Numbered from the stretch's first letter, positions 1-20,480 are shown. The stretch is 64,000 nucleotides of DNA from Candidula unifasciata (GCA_905116865.2 CAJHNH020006668.1:399501-463500); one strand, 5' to 3'. Translations and numbers: made by a program. The notes: generated from the letters alone by a model not told the origin.

Positions 1-262
1 GTGAAGAAGAAGAAGAAGATCCAGTATCTACATCTTTAAAAAAACCTCAAACCAAAACATTTAATTTTAAGACAATAAATCCTTCTCGTTCTTTGTGTTC
101 ACCAGTTGTAAACTTTGGCAGAAAGTTTTGGTTGTTCATCCACTTCTCAACTGTGGTCTTGTTCCAGAACTGGAGATTTGCATGCACATCTGTTTTACAG
201 GTCTGACTTATGTGTATGCAGACTGCTGGCTTCATGCATCTCAGGAAGATGCACCACAACTT
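1..262 (-). repeat. GAA-tailed ~250-bp repeat (family C) copy
   Basis: Reverse-strand copy at about 75-262 of the abundant unnamed family whose forward copies read 'ggttctggaacaagac', 'ccagaagtggacgaac' and end in '(gcgaagaagaagaag)'. A separate GAA run, perhaps the tail of another copy, sits at 3-22. Intronic to EndoG. Confidence 0.7.
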
Positions 263-3200
263 TGAAGATGGTACTAGTAACCGTCTGATTGTATGTTCGT
301 CTCATCCTTCCCCTGAGTGTTGACTGTCGACCAGATCCCCTGGTAAATCCTTGCAGCGCCATTCTCCTTAGACCGTAATGATCTATCTGCGCGTCCGCAC
401 TGTTCACTAGCTCCTAAAGGGCCTTCACAATAACTAAATTATCAAACATCAATACACCACAAAGTGGTGCAAAGCCAACCAGTCTATCTGCCTGCTCATT
501 TCCCAACATACCGGCATCGCCTGGAGAAAATATCTAAAGGATGCTAATTACCCAGGACCTTTGAAGTGATGCTTGCCAATCTGCATGAAACATGCCTGTT
601 TTCACCTTTCTCAACATGCTCTGTTAGTCAGTTACAATCACGGCATATGTTCACAGCTGTTTCTCAAACCAGCAAAGGGGGCTGTGGATCTTTCCCCCAT
701 GCAGGGAGAGACAAATAAGAATGAAGAGTATATTTAACTAACAATACAAGAATGAGTCACCTTAAAAAAATGAGTTGGCACAGCCACATGGTTTTGTCCA
801 ATGACTTCATATTTCACATAAGTCTTCCCATCTGGCTCTTTCCTATAAATAAAAAATGTTTACAATATAAAATAGATTACACATTTTGAACTCAATCTGC
901 AGTAAGCTATCATCAACCATTTACTGGCTACTCTTTATATGACCAACAATCTCTTGAGTTTTCTTTACTCACAAAGTTCCAGTCACTGCTGTTATCTATT
1001 CTGTCCTTCTCCTTCTTTTTGTGTTCGCTATCTGATTTACACTGATAGATAAGTTCTTGTCATAAACTTGACTGTTTTTAGGAGTTCCTTTTTAGTTCCA
1101 TACAATTTTGAGTTCAGTGTCCACTCAGTGGGCCAGTATTCCCTTCTTAATGGGTTGCGCAAGAGGCAATCTTGCAGGACATGTTCTGTAGTCTGCACAC
1201 ACAGCCCACATGGGTGAACTACTTAGACGAAGCCTGTGCATATGCTTGTTAAGTTTGTCATGTCCTGTTCTGAGGGGTAGAATCATGTCCTGCCCTCGCA
1301 TGCTCATTGAATCACCTAGAAAGCAGGTATGGGAAAAATGCTATGTCTCTAGCCACATCACTGCTTTTGTTTATCCTTTGTTTAATCCATAATTAGTAAC
1401 TTTCTCCACATGCTTGATAGAGGCAGTAGGTATTATCCCCCCCCCCCCCCCCTTTTTGTTTTTAACGAAAAATTAAACGCAGCCCCAGAATTCACACAGG
1501 TAACTCATGCTACTAACCTCGGCAAGTAAAGTGGTCCAGTACAGACATAGACATTCTTGTTGTTGCGGGCTACAGCTCGAACATACTTCTCCAGGTTGTT
1601 CCATGCATTACGGTTGAATCCTTCACCAACCTGGCAATGTATACAGTCACAGCTTAAACCAGTATTTACTCTCAGGCACACTGTCTTATTTATGACTCTT
1701 GATTTAAAAAAAAAAAATTTAAAGTTGATTGCAAAAGAATGTAGCAAAATATTTGCCTTTAAAAAATAAACTTCAAATACAGTGCAGACTGCTTAAGGCG
1801 ATCTTAAATTTGGCAAATTTCTGTTGTGAAAAACAGTTTGTTTCATCCCAGCAATTCATCCTGCTTGATCTCTCATCCGGGTAAGAGGAATTTCTTGGGT
1901 CACCTTTAAGTTCTTCTTATCAGGTCTGCACTGTATTTATGTTTTTCTGATGCTAATCAAGTTTACAAAGTAATATTTCTTCAAACAAGCGAATCTGGCA
2001 TCCTGCCATACAATCCTATTTCATAACACATCTTTAATGCTGTGTTTTACAGCTTCTCTCTTTACTACATCCAAATAATCACATCTGCTGCTTCGCATGA
2101 CATCTGCTCTGCTACTTTGAACAAGGTACCTTTGATGCTTTGTATTACAACATCTGCTTTGATGCTTAAACAACTCACAATTTTTTTTTTTGGACTACAT
2201 CTGTTTTACTACACTGAACATTCCCGATTGGTTCTTGAGGGTTCCACTGAGTGGGATTAAAAAAAGAGAGAAAAAAAAAACAGACCAACTGCCCCCCACC
2301 CAATAAACATGTTGTAAAAGTCTGCTTATTAGGGTTGCTTTCTTCGAAGTCGGAGTGTATCTGCCTGGGAAGTGAGGAATCAAAAATCTGTGTTCATATA
2401 AGCAGAACTATAAAAGGGATGTGCACGTGGAACTTAAGTTCTGAAACACGACTACAGTCCAGAAGTGGACAAATGACCAGAGCGTTCCATCTGCGTTTAC
2501 AACTGGTGAAGGCGAAGAAGAAGAAGATGACACTGAACAAGATAATTCTGATGTTTTGTTTTATACCTGCTTTGCTTTTTTGAGAAAAATGCAAAGAATA
2601 TCATGAAATGGTAGAAAAACAAATGAGATAGCCCTCCTCAAGACAGATGACAGTCATAAACTGATTAGTCATAGACATAGCCAGTCAGTGTTTTTCAGAC
2701 ATGTTATATCTTCTCCAGGTCATGCCGGTGTTTTAGGAAACGAGCATGCAGACAGACTGGTCGGTTCTGCACCACTTGGTGGTGAACTGATTTCTGACAA
2801 GCTAAATGTTGTGAGGGCCCTTTGGGAGCAAGTGAGTGAACAGTGTGAATAAACAAACAGATCATTATAGTCTGAGGAGAACTGTGCTGTGGGGAGTTAC
2901 CAGGGGATCTGGTTGACACTAAACATTCAAGGTAAAGGCGAGATGGATGTACAATAAGACATTTACTGGTACTATCAGAGCTGGAACTTTTCATTTGCTG
3001 CTGAAGACGGGGACAGAGCAGTTATGGGAGTGTCCCAAGTGATATTATGTCAATTCTTAATTCAACAATTAGACATGTTATGAGAAGGAAGGGACTCAAC
3101 AACTTGTTGATGACCAGCAAGATTAATGGAAAGAGAACAAAAGGAAGGCAAAGAGATAAACAACCAGATGGCTAAGCCATATGAATGGGGTGAAACAAGA

Positions 3201-6094
3201 ACACTGACTTGATTCACGATTCTGGTGACCATGTGAGAATGCCAAAACATGACAGTTTATGCTTATCAGCATGGAACATACTGGGGTGTCTCCATGACCA
3301 AGTCATTTGCCTCGCGATTGAAGGTCATGAGCTTGTTTCATGGCAGCACCGTTCAGTTCACGAGTGCAATTTTGTGGAGATACCTGGGGATCATCACTGG
3401 AGCTAGGAAGGTGGTGCTCTGTGCGATGCTCTCGGCAGACAGCAAGATGTTCTGCAGAGACTGAGCCATTTGGGATAAAACCCAATGAAGTTGATTCTCT
3501 CATTTCTACATCATTGGATATAATAATGGTGATGAAATAGACTAAACAAATCACAGACAACAAATGTACCTTACATTCTTTCTTGAACATGCATTAGCTC
3601 TTTCAGTCTCAAGCAGGTATCCCTTAACTCATTGATTAGGACATTTTTTTCCCTAGAGTTATAGTTGTTTAGATCCACCGGTGTTAAAGTAACACTGAGT
3701 TAACACAGATTATTAAAACAGCTGCTTGGGGAATTAAGTGTTAACAAAAGGGTATATTGTCAGGAGTTACCAGTAAATGCATGTTGAATTGGCAAGAAAT
3801 AAACAGGATAAACTACAAAACTGCACGACTGTATGAAACATTCCCATGTGAGTTCCGGGGCCCCAGTATACAACAAATCACAGTCAGTGCTGTACATTAC
3901 ACTCATACTGAACAGCTGACTATTTCTCTTGCCTGCGTAGCTGTTTTGCACAACTCACCTGCGGAGCTGTGTTGGATAAAAGGAAGGTCTGATTCATAGC
4001 CTTTTCTGAATGCCTATGATTTGCGGCTGCTGCCAGATGGCCCCTGTCGTAACCACTGCCTTGGTAATCCTTATTTGTGGAACGATGAAATTCATGAATG
4101 GAGGTATCCTCGATAAACTTCATTTTTGACCTGTCATAAACATCTGTATGTTAGAAGCAGTTATTTTGTTAATTTGCAAACATGAATAAGTCAGTGAAGT
4201 AAAAGACACTTTTCATGACTTGAGTATAAGGTAAAAAACTAGTAAAGGACCCTTACATGCCAGTAGTGCATATGATGTGAGATTCATATTTTATAGACCA
4301 ACTGGTATTCAGTGGGTGATTTGAAACCCAAGCATACCTATGCATGAATATTTACACATACATACACTCAGATGCATGCATACCCATGTATGCAAACATA
4401 CCAGTAGATACCCACACTCCTAATTACCCATGCATACATAAGCATAACATAAGAATATTTGGCTATCCTCTGAATAAAGGCCACATATTAAGGCAGCCAA
4501 AAACACACCCTGACAGGGCCTCATTAGGTCCTGTGTTGTGAACATACAAAAACTTGAACTCGAAAGTAAAGAGGAACAAAAAAAAGGGGAAAATGACTAA
4601 ATCGACTACTTAGCGATAATTGAGGATGAGGGGAAAACTAGATGGCTGGGATTCACAGGCAAATAAATTGGAGGAAGTTGCAGGAGATGAGGTACGCGGC
4701 GCATAGCAGTGCGGAGGATACACTCGGCGGTGAGTTTAATCAGAACACTATCACTAACCTGTGTCTGAGCGCATGGTATCCCCCGCCATGCCGCTATTAT
4801 CGTGCGTATTGCTGCGATTCTCGAAATTGTCAACGGATAAAACCCTAGTTTTGCCGCGATGTGTTCGTCAGAGGAAGTCCGCAGTTTATATGTTATTGAG
4901 GCCCTGTCAGGGTGAGTTTTTGGCCGCAAGCAAATAAAATAAAGGAAGCTGCAGGAGATGCGGTAGCTGCTGCTTGTGAGTCCCAGCCATCTAGTTTAGC
5001 CCCAATCCAAGCGTAGCGGAGTGAGAGATACTCTCGGTGGTGGCGGTAGTCGCGCAAACTAAGTCGCTGGAAGTCCGCAATTTACATGTGACTGAGGCCC
5101 TGTTAGGGTATATTTTCGGCCTCGATAATTTGGGACCATTTTTCCGAAGATAGCCTTTACTTGAAACAATAATCATCTTGTTTTCCCCCTTTCCGGTTTT
5201 TAAAAATAAATCTTCTTCTTCGTCTTCAAGTTCACCGGCTTCAAACTACTGTGGGAAGTTCTTGTTGTTCGTCCACTTCTGAACTATAGTCCTGTTCCAG
5301 AAACTGAGTGTTACATGCACATCTGTTCTCTACAGGTCTGATTCATCTGCATGCAGATGTTGGTTCCTTGCCTCTTAGGCAGATGTACTCCGACTTTGAA
5401 GGAAGCTCCCATTAAGTCGACTCTTACATGCTTCTGTGCAGGCAGTGGGTCTATTCTTGTTTTAGATTAAATAGGGCCCTGGAACCCACACGGGAATGGA
5501 GAATAAATGATTTCCATGATTGTCTAAATTTGCAAATTATCCAAAAGAAAGAGCCAGACACAAACACTGAAATTACTAGGGCAAAACCTCACAGTTGTTA
5601 CCATTAATCATCAGTGCTGGCATTAATATAATATATTATTATTAGTAGTAAATAAGCTACAGATTATTTTTTAATAATATAATAAAAATACTACTACTAG
5701 TCTACCTTTCAATTCCTTTAACCCGAGTGACTTTATCCTGCGTTAGATGCTCAAGGACCCAGTTTGCCGTCCTCGTTCTTCTGTCATACGACAATATGAA
5801 ATCATCGTAAGATCGCAAGTTATCCGTACTTGGGAACCCATATTTCACAATCTGCCCAACGTTTGATACAGGCGGTGTCGAGGAAGACGTCGATGCAGAT
5901 GCTGGCGTTTGTTTACTGTTGGTGTCTGGTAACTGAAATCCTGACTCAATTGCGTCTTTTTGCTGAACGGCGCTTTTAGCATGTAGAGATATGAATGTGT
6001 TAAAGTCTTCCTTTGGGTGAAACCGATTGCCCATGTAAAAGCCCACACAAGCAGACATCGCTGCAATAGCAGCAGAAGTTCTGGAGAACACCAT
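1..6094 (-). CDS. ENDOG: Endonuclease G, mitochondrial (3' end off window)
   Basis: Four exons join in frame (5706-6094, 3959-4130, 1518-1630, 761-842; phases 2/0/2/0, all GT/AG) to give 252 codons; the final exon of roughly 70 codons must lie left of position 1. The N-terminus (MVFSRTSAAIAAMSACVGF) resembles a mitochondrial targeting/anchor segment, followed by a Ser/Thr/Pro-rich linker and the EndoG landmarks KYGFPS, FILSYDRRTR and NWVLEHL. The beta-beta-alpha metal active site is intact: YDRGHLAAAANH, then LSN-APQ, FNRNAW and NNLE, matching H89, N110, N119 and E127 of Serratia nuclease. EndoG is a sugar-nonspecific Mg-dependent DNase/RNase of the mitochondrial intermembrane space, released in apoptosis. 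The start is the first ATG in frame with the targeting segment. Family identity is very secure; only the C-terminus is unseen. Confidence 0.95.
258..660 (-). mobile_element. Non-LTR retrotransposon RNase H/3' fragment
   Basis: Reverse-strand decayed copy of the 3' part of the RNase H-bearing LINE best preserved at 20480-21966. The 'GNEQANRLAGSA' region is recognisable around 440-530, with the downstream tail toward 258. Lies in the EndoG intron after exon 4. Confidence 0.7.
761..842 (-). CDS. ENDOG: EndoG exon 4
   Basis: 82 bp, acceptor TATAG|GAAAG and donor TTAAG|GTGACT. Encodes DGKTYVKYEVIG and the family-typical VAVPTHFFK. Ends in phase 0, like exon 4 of the two paralogues. Confidence 0.92.
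1095..1310 (-). mobile_element. LINE C-terminal Cys/His domain fragment
   Basis: The reverse strand reads LRTGH-LNKHMHRL, then spaced Cys residues and 'LQDCLLRN', the classical end of I/Jockey-type pol proteins (RTGH, CxCG, EHxLxxCP). Frameshifted and dead. Intron 3 of EndoG. Confidence 0.65.
1437..1465. repeat. C-run followed by T-run
   Basis: About 14 C directly followed by T5, the first of several C(n)T(n) junction tracts in the window. Intronic. Confidence 0.8.
1518..1630 (-). CDS. ENDOG: EndoG exon 3
   Basis: 113 bp with acceptor GCCAG|GTT and donor CGAG|GTTAGT. Encodes FNRNAWNNLE (metal-ligand Asn and Glu) and VYVCTGPLYLPR. Confidence 0.94.
1640..2285. other. EndoG intron 2, no recognised element
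   Basis: AT-rich intronic sequence with short A and T runs; I see no exon or repeat family here. Confidence 0.5.
2290..2527 (+). repeat. GAA-tailed repeat (family C) copy
   Basis: Forward copy: starts near the 'aataaacatgttgtaaaagt' leader, contains the diagnostic 'agtccagaagtggacaaatg' stretch and ends in a (gaag)n tail at about 2513-2527. Inside EndoG intron 2. Confidence 0.75.
2640..3058 (+). mobile_element. LINE RNase H/3' fragment
   Basis: Forward copy with 'ggtcatgccggtgttttagg' (HAGVLGNE), 'cagactggtcggttctgcac' (RLVGSA) and the terminal 'gggagtgtcccaagtg...gtcaattcttaattcaac', matching the element at 20480-21966. Frames are broken. Confidence 0.75.
3070..3600. repeat. Unclassified repeat segment
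   Basis: A stretch near 3350-3420 around 'cacgagtgcaattttgtgga' is clearly related, in opposite orientation, to 13510-13590. It is a dispersed repeat of unknown class within EndoG intron 2. Confidence 0.4.
3959..4130 (-). CDS. ENDOG: EndoG exon 2 (active-site exon)
   Basis: Acceptor GACAG|GTC and donor CGCAG|GTGAGT. It carries the DRGH motif inside SGYDRGHLAAAANH and the SN/PQ motif. 172 bp: one base completing a codon plus 57 codons. Confidence 0.95.
4232..4325 (-). mobile_element. SINE-A 3' fragment
   Basis: Short reverse copy of the SINE complete at 34279-34515: the 'aaaggaccc' leader, 'atattttatagaccaactgg' and the 'gtgggtgat' segment are shared. 5' truncated. Confidence 0.55.
4490..5130. 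repeat. Composite inverted/direct repeat element
   Basis: A ~32-bp arm at 4493-4528 (core 'ccctgacagggcctca') recurs inverted at 4890-4925 and, diverged, at 5090-5125. The interior 'ggaggaagttgcaggagatg' near 4671-4690 is echoed at about 4942-4961. This looks like a palindromic non-autonomous element with internal duplication, perhaps foldback/MITE-like. It lies in EndoG intron 1. Confidence 0.55.
5203..5480 (-). repeat. GAA-tailed repeat (family C) copy
   Basis: Reverse copy beginning with the TTC tail and running through 'cacttctgaactatagtcct', 'ttacatgcacatctgttctc' and the 'gcaggcagtgggtct' 5' region. EndoG intron 1. Confidence 0.75.
5706..6094 (-). CDS. ENDOG: EndoG exon 1
   Basis: Encodes the targeting segment, a linker and the first conserved strand region (KYGFPS to VKGIER). 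Donor AAAG|GTAGAC leaves a two-base overhang (phase 2) that the next exon completes as Arg. Confidence 0.93.
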
Positions 6095-6292
6095 GTTTTG
6101 AATTGTGTTAGTGTCACTTTCGGCAACCGGAAGTTGATAACATAAGAAGTATGCAACTTTCCGAAATGTCCCGTTGAATTCATCTGGGTAAAGAGTTGGC
6201 TGTGTTTCCTGGACAATTCATAAAAAAGCCGAACGATATCTCGGGGCCCCGTAGATATGGTTTTACAGAATAATCCTTAGCATTCATTGGGC

Positions 6293-6428
6293 TGTGCAGG
6301 ATGTGGCAGATGATCTCCAGATGGGTGTATCAGACGCAGGACATCTTGCTCAGGATAGGAAGGTTTTCCGGAGGGTTGTTATGGCAGCGAGGTTCCGCGA
6401 GGGACATGCTACTGAATGAATGAATGTT
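6293..6428 (+). mobile_element. Young 5'-truncated LINE insertion with 10-bp target duplication
   Basis: Positions 6294-6426 are identical base for base to 51668-51800, the 3' end of a non-LTR retrotransposon (coding for VADDLQMGVSDAGHLAQDRK, then a (GAAT)n tail). The insert is flanked by the direct repeat TTCATTGGGC at 6283-6292 and 6429-6438. It sits about 200 bp upstream of the EndoG start codon, in its presumed promoter or 5' UTR. Confidence 0.85.
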
Positions 6429-6439
6429 TTCATTGGGCA

Positions 6440-6730
6440 GCTAAGAAGAGTAAACCAGATGTTTACACAAACATCAGAAAGAGGCAGTTATCATTTTTTG
6501 GTTATGTTGTGAATTGTTGTGAGAAGAGTAAATTGAACATGTTGTGACCGCTGAAAAGACTTGTGCAAAGAAAGAAAGAGAAAGTCTGCGTGAGAAGATT
6601 CTTGACAGCTATTTGTCATGGCATGTAGGGGTGTCAACACACGAACTGATTTACGCAGTTGCGGGTCGCGGACTGTGGGGAGGCATGACTGCCCACGCCA
6701 GTCGGTAAAGCATTTGATGATGAAAGATTC
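6440..6730 (+). mobile_element. Non-LTR RT C-terminal fragment (GHVMR type)
   Basis: Forward decayed copy: 'gaaagaggcagttatcattt', then 'gagaagagtaaattgaacat', 'gagaaagtctgcgtgagaag' and 'cttgacagctatttgtcatg', as in 7675-8060 and 56366-57093. Confidence 0.6.
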
Positions 6731-6790
6731 GACATCACATTATCACAGCATTCATGATTCAGGACAGGTCAATATTAACTCTGTCTCCCA

Positions 6791-7290
6791 TCACAACGGC
6801 CAATGAAGATTCTCCATACTGATAGTACCCGTTGTCTTCTGGTAAACTACTCGTCTTGCCGTTGTCTTGAGTGGCGCCCAAAACTCAAAGACACTTTCCA
6901 GTTGCAACATTCTGTCTAGGTGCGGGTTTTCAGCGTCTACTTTTTTACCCATTACCTCTCCCCACAGATGAGAGATCACCTCTACCTTGTCTAGTTGAAA
7001 TACACCCCCAAAAGAGACCCGTCCAACTAAATTATCTGCCTGTTCATTCCCAAAACATTCCTGAATCACCCAGGCAAACTCCACATGAATCTCACCACCT
7101 GCGAAATTGATGCGACCCATACCATTCGAAGCAAACCTGCCTCCACCCTTCTGAGCATGCTTTCGACAGTGTGCATGGCTGAGATTTTCTCCACCTATCG
7201 GAACGGGGCAGTTACCGCCTCAACCTCCACTCTCATGCTGGATGTGGTAATATTGTATGCCAAGCTCTCCTTGGTCCCGGTAGACTGAGA
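6791..7290 (-). mobile_element. LINE RNase H fragment
   Basis: The reverse strand reads FGNEQADNLVGRVSFGGV, the RNase H C-terminal signature of the RNase H-bearing LINE, followed by its 3' tail. Frame is only partly open. Lies between genes A and B. Confidence 0.65.
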
Positions 7291-7419
7291 TCAATAAATT
7301 TTTGCGAGGAATTTGGTTTTTATATCTACTTTTTCTCTGCGTTTACTATTAAACCCATGGTTGGTACGTTGTGTTGTGGTTTTCAGCTTGGGTTAGATAT
7401 CTGCACTTTTCAGCAAAAC

Positions 7420-7672
7420 GTATTCGATTTCCAATGGATTTAATGTGGTGGTCATCTAGTAAGAATGCAGCCAGATCAACTAACAATGCAGACGCTACAC
7501 ACGAAGAGATCTAAAGTGAAATTAAGAGGCCGCCTTATAAGAAGATGGACTTATGACAAAGAACTTATACATCGACACGAAAAGACAATATCCATTGCTG
7601 CTCATTGTGGATCACAAACTGTTTCTCCCTACAACGCTTACCGACAGAAGTGGAAATTGATATTATGATGAC
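7420..7672 (+). mobile_element. Non-LTR retrotransposon 3' tail
   Basis: Shares 'aatgcagccagatcaactaa', 'agacgctacacacgaagaga' and 'ctccctacaacgctta' with copies at 8225-8460 and 41640-41825. Ends near 'gatgactgtg'. Confidence 0.55.
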
Positions 7673-7674
7673 TG

Positions 7675-8060
7675 TGCTACCAGACAATCGGTAGGCAGAC
7701 CAAACAATTTCTTGATGCCTCAGAGATGTGTTTTTACAGAAGAAGGCTTAGAATACCTTGGACAGCCAAAAAGAGCAACCAAGAGGTTTTGAAAGAGGCG
7801 GGAGCCAGAAGACAACTTATCACAGACATCGGAAGGAGACAGTCATAATTTTTTCGGCCATGTTATGAGAAGGGGGAAAATAGAACATGGTGTGACCGCT
7901 GGAAAGAACTATGGAAGGAGGGATAGAGGAAGACAACGAGAGAAGATTCTTGACAGTCTTGTTGCATGGCATGGAGGTGTGCCGGCACACGAACTGATAC
8001 ATGCGGCAGGAGATCGCAGATTGTGGAGAGGCATGATGATGATATGCTACCAGTGCCAGG
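7675..8060 (+). mobile_element. Non-LTR RT C-terminal fragment (GHVMR type)
   Basis: Encodes, with frameshifts, FLRPQRC-like, 'FGHVMRRGKIEHGVTAGK' and 'GRQREKILDSLVAWHGGVPAH'. The same element appears reversed at 22100-22560. Confidence 0.7.
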
Positions 8061-8460
8061 CTTGGATATTGTCAACGGCTAACTTACGTAAAATTAACAC
8101 CTGTGAAATGAGATGTATGAGAAAAGCCACCAACTGAACAATCAGAGACAAAGTTAGATATTATATCAGACAGACTCTAGGAACAACACCATGCAGCAAA
8201 TTCACTGAGAAAAAGATTTCAAATGATGTTGTTGTCTAGTAAAGAATACAGCCAGAACAACTACCAGCGCAGACGCTACACATGAAAAGATCTGAAGTAA
8301 TATCAAGAGGCTGCCCTAGGTTAATATGGATTGATGACAAAGGCTTCTTCATCGACACAGAATGACAATAGCCATTTCTGCTCATCAAGCAGTGGATCGC
8401 AGACTGTTTCTCCCCACAACGCTTAACGGCAGAAGTGGAAAAGGACGATGATATTGACAA
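8060..8460 (+). mobile_element. Non-LTR retrotransposon 3' fragment
   Basis: 'aaatgagatgtatgagaaaa' (CEMRCMRKATN) through the 'cgctacacatgaaaagatct' tail matches 41480-41825 (CEMRCLRKAANLT). Dead copy just downstream of gene B. Confidence 0.6.
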
Positions 8461-8949
8461 AACAAATAAAAAAGTAGGTAACTCTTCTAAGAAATACATT
8501 CGAAACAGAAGTAAGCTTGTACAATGACGTTTTCTGAAATACGTTTATTCACTTGATTTCAAGGACTATACATTGATTAGTCGATGTTGTGCACTCAAAC
8601 TGCAGACGTATATTACCATTTGTGGTACAATTTAGTACCTTTTAAATCCAGGTTCATACAAGATTCCCTGCTGTGCACGATTATAATTTCGCAAAATAAC
8701 TCTTCACAAGCTAAACAATTAAAAATGATGGAATAAATTGCGGCCAGCAATGTTGATATATCAAAGAGACAATAAAAATGAATTCTCGAAATGATGATTT
8801 TCTTTACACTTGTAAATTTATGACTTTAAAAAAACTACAGACTGGCAACTGATACAGCACATGTCTATCCACAGCACTTTTATACAAAGGCCGGAACTGG
8901 GAGAAAATTGAAAAGCTGACAGATCTGCTGCAGAGCTCGAAGAGGTACT
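8460..8949 (-). other. Probable 3' UTR and flank of EndoG-like gene B
   Basis: No repeat or exon is visible. A reverse-strand AATAAA at 8549-8544, about 400 nt after the gene B stop codon, is a plausible polyadenylation signal. Confidence 0.4.
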
Positions 8950-18223
<9,274 letters not shown>

Positions 18224-18640
18224 GATGCTGGCCTAAAGAAAGCAGCAGGGTCTTGCAAAAGAGTCTAAAGTTTGGATAAGTGCTGGACTTGTAACTGCTG
18301 CAGGTCGTCTAATCTCTTTGAGGTGGCCGTACAGCGTTGGTAAATGACGTATGAATGATCTCTAGGAGACTGGTGCATGCTGGAGGTGACGTCAGTTGAG
18401 AGTTGCTAGCAAGGTGCGTTTTCGTGCAAGGTTTGTATTTCGTTGTAAAGTATTAGGAAGTGGGTCTTTCACGGTATGAGGCGCATTGGGTATCGAGTCA
18501 GTTTACTGTTGCTGTCATATATCCATCATTGGTGCACCTGCTCTCAACCAGCTGAAGTCAGTTCGTCGAACGCTGTGCCGTCTCTAGCATCCTGCCAAAT
18601 CAATCTTTTCAAAAGTGTCTGTCTTTATTTTCGCTCATCT
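18224..18640 (-). promoter_or_regulatory. Upstream region of gene B
   Basis: The 5' flank of gene B. No TATA box or other element can be called; listed only as the likely promoter location. No repeat recognised. Confidence 0.3.
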
Positions 18641-18642
18641 CT

Positions 18643-19190
18643 CGCTCCCTCCCTCTCTCTCACTCCTAATCTCTCTCACTCTCTCCCTCACTCTCTTTCT
18701 CACCCGCTCTCCCATTTACTCTCTCTCTCACTCTCTCTCACTCTCTCCCATTTACTCTCTCTCCCTCACTCTCTCTCTCTCACTTTCTCCCATTTACTCT
18801 CTCTCTCTCACTCTCTCTCACTCTCTCCCATTTACTCTCTCTCCCTCACTCTCCCCCTCACTATCTCTTTCTCACTCTCTAACACTCCCTCTCGCACTCT
18901 CTCTCACTCTTTTTCTCACTCATTCTCTCACTCACTCTCTCCCTCACTCTCTCTTTCTTCCTCTCCCTCACACTCTCTCACTCACTCACTCTTCTCCCAC
19001 TCACACACTCACTCACTCTTTCTACCCCACTCTTCCTTTCTCACTCTCTTCTTCACTCTCTTCCTCACTCTACCCTCTCCATCATTCTTTCACTCACTCA
19101 CTCACTCACTCACTCACTCACTCACTCACTCACTCACTCACTCACTCACTCACTCACTCACTCACTCACTTACTCACTCACTCACTCTGT
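18643..19190. repeat. (CT)n / (ACTC)n microsatellite
   Basis: Imperfect CTCTCT-rich tract with embedded 'cccatttactctctct' units (18710-18860), passing to pure ACTC repeats at about 19088-19188. Confidence 0.95.
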
Positions 19191-19385
19191 GGGACTTCGA
19201 ATCGGAGTTCATCTGCCTGAGAAGCGAGCAACCAACCGTCTGCTTATACTGCTTACAAATAACCTACATCTGCAAAACAGAAGTGCGGACAACACTCACA
19301 TTCTGGAACACGACGAAAGTCCAGAAGTGGTTGAACAACCAGATTCGTCCGCTGGAGTTTACAGTCGATGAACGCGAAGAAGATT
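19186..19385 (+). repeat. GAA-tailed repeat (family C) copy
   Basis: 'gggacttcgaatcggagttc' start, 'cattctggaacacgac', 'agaagtggttgaac' and a 'gcgaagaagat' tail. Abuts the ACTC array. Confidence 0.75.
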
Positions 19386-19387
19386 TT

Positions 19388-19620
19388 TTGTGTAGCTCCG
19401 GGGTAGTATAGTTGCTAGACGTTCCAATGCCGACTCGAAGGTAAATGGTTCAAACCAGCATCGATTCGTTGTTTTTCTTTCCAAAACTGACCATGACTTC
19501 CAGGTCAACACAGCCTAAAATGGGTACCAGGTAATGTCCAGGAAAGTAAAGGCGGTCGGTGTGATGCTAACCACATCAACTGTCGAATGCAGATTGGTTT
19601 TTAATAATATAGTTCTAGCA
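19388..19620 (+). mobile_element. tRNA-headed SINE-A copy
   Basis: tRNA-like head degenerate ('gttgctagacgttcc'), but the body 'ggaaagtaaaggcggtcggt' and 'gatgctaaccacatca' matches 34279-34515. Confidence 0.65.
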
Positions 19621-19704
19621 CTATATCTCTGAGGGTATTGTTGGGCTTGGGATTGGCTACCTAATCCAAAATATTCTAAAACCAACCATGGATGAGTTGA
19701 GTTG

Positions 19705-20110
19705 AGCTGAGTTGAGCCACGAATTGACATCACAGCACTCGGGGAATTCCAATGCGTGCTCTGTCCTCATCTTCAGCAGCCAGTACAGAGTTTCAATACT
19801 AATGGTACCGGTCACAATCTGGTTATACGTCCGTCTTGCCTTTCCTCTGAGTGTAGTGAGCCGGCCAGACCCTCTGGTTGCACCCAGATGCCTCATTCTC
19901 TCCAGGCCATAATGATTTTGTTTCTCTACTGATTCAGTTGCTTGTTCCCAAAGGGTCTTGATCATATCTGTTTTGTCATGTATCAATTCACCACCCAGTG
20001 GTGCAGATCCAGCCAATCTATTTGCCTGTTCATTACCCACGACGCCGGCATAGCTCGGAGAAAAAAAATCCAAAGTATACTCACCAAGATCATTTGATTG
20101 GCATGAGCTG
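19705..20110 (-). mobile_element. LINE RNase H/3' fragment
   Basis: The reverse strand encodes SPSYAGVVGNEQANRLAGSA and the 3' region to 'ttgacatcacagcactcggg'. Largely open, so relatively young; close to 38125-38500 and 42925-43130. Confidence 0.8.
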
Positions 20111-20480
20111 GTTAAGGATCTCTTCTCCATTGGTGGGTTCATGGCAGAAGAAGAAAACGATATGACCTATGCTCCAGGGGGAGAAAATTTGCCTTTTTCT
20201 GCTTTTTACTTGCTTTACATACTTCTTTCTTATGGCCTCCTGCAATCCAGTGCACAGACATTACAGTTACACATATAGTTTTGTATTATTACCTGGATTG
20301 TCACAGTGTCCCTATTTCATGCCAGCGTCTTTTTCTCCAATGATGATCTGCCTAAATTTGTCTGCCCCATATTTAACTAAACCAATCCGAGGATCAACAA
20401 TGAAAAGAACAATTGGAACAACAGGCATACATAAATTCAATCAACACAGACTGAAGTGATCCTGCCTTTAAAAGGGAAAT
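20110..20480. other. Unassigned sequence between two LINE copies
   Basis: Nothing recognised; may include decayed 5' sequence of the following element. Confidence 0.35.

Noticed and set aside
5845..6216. Alternative frame upstream of EndoG
   Set aside because: Out of frame with the conserved EndoG residues and without recognisable motifs.
18476..19411. 311-codon Leu/Ser-rich frame
   Set aside because: CT and ACTC repeat translation plus adjoining family C repeat.
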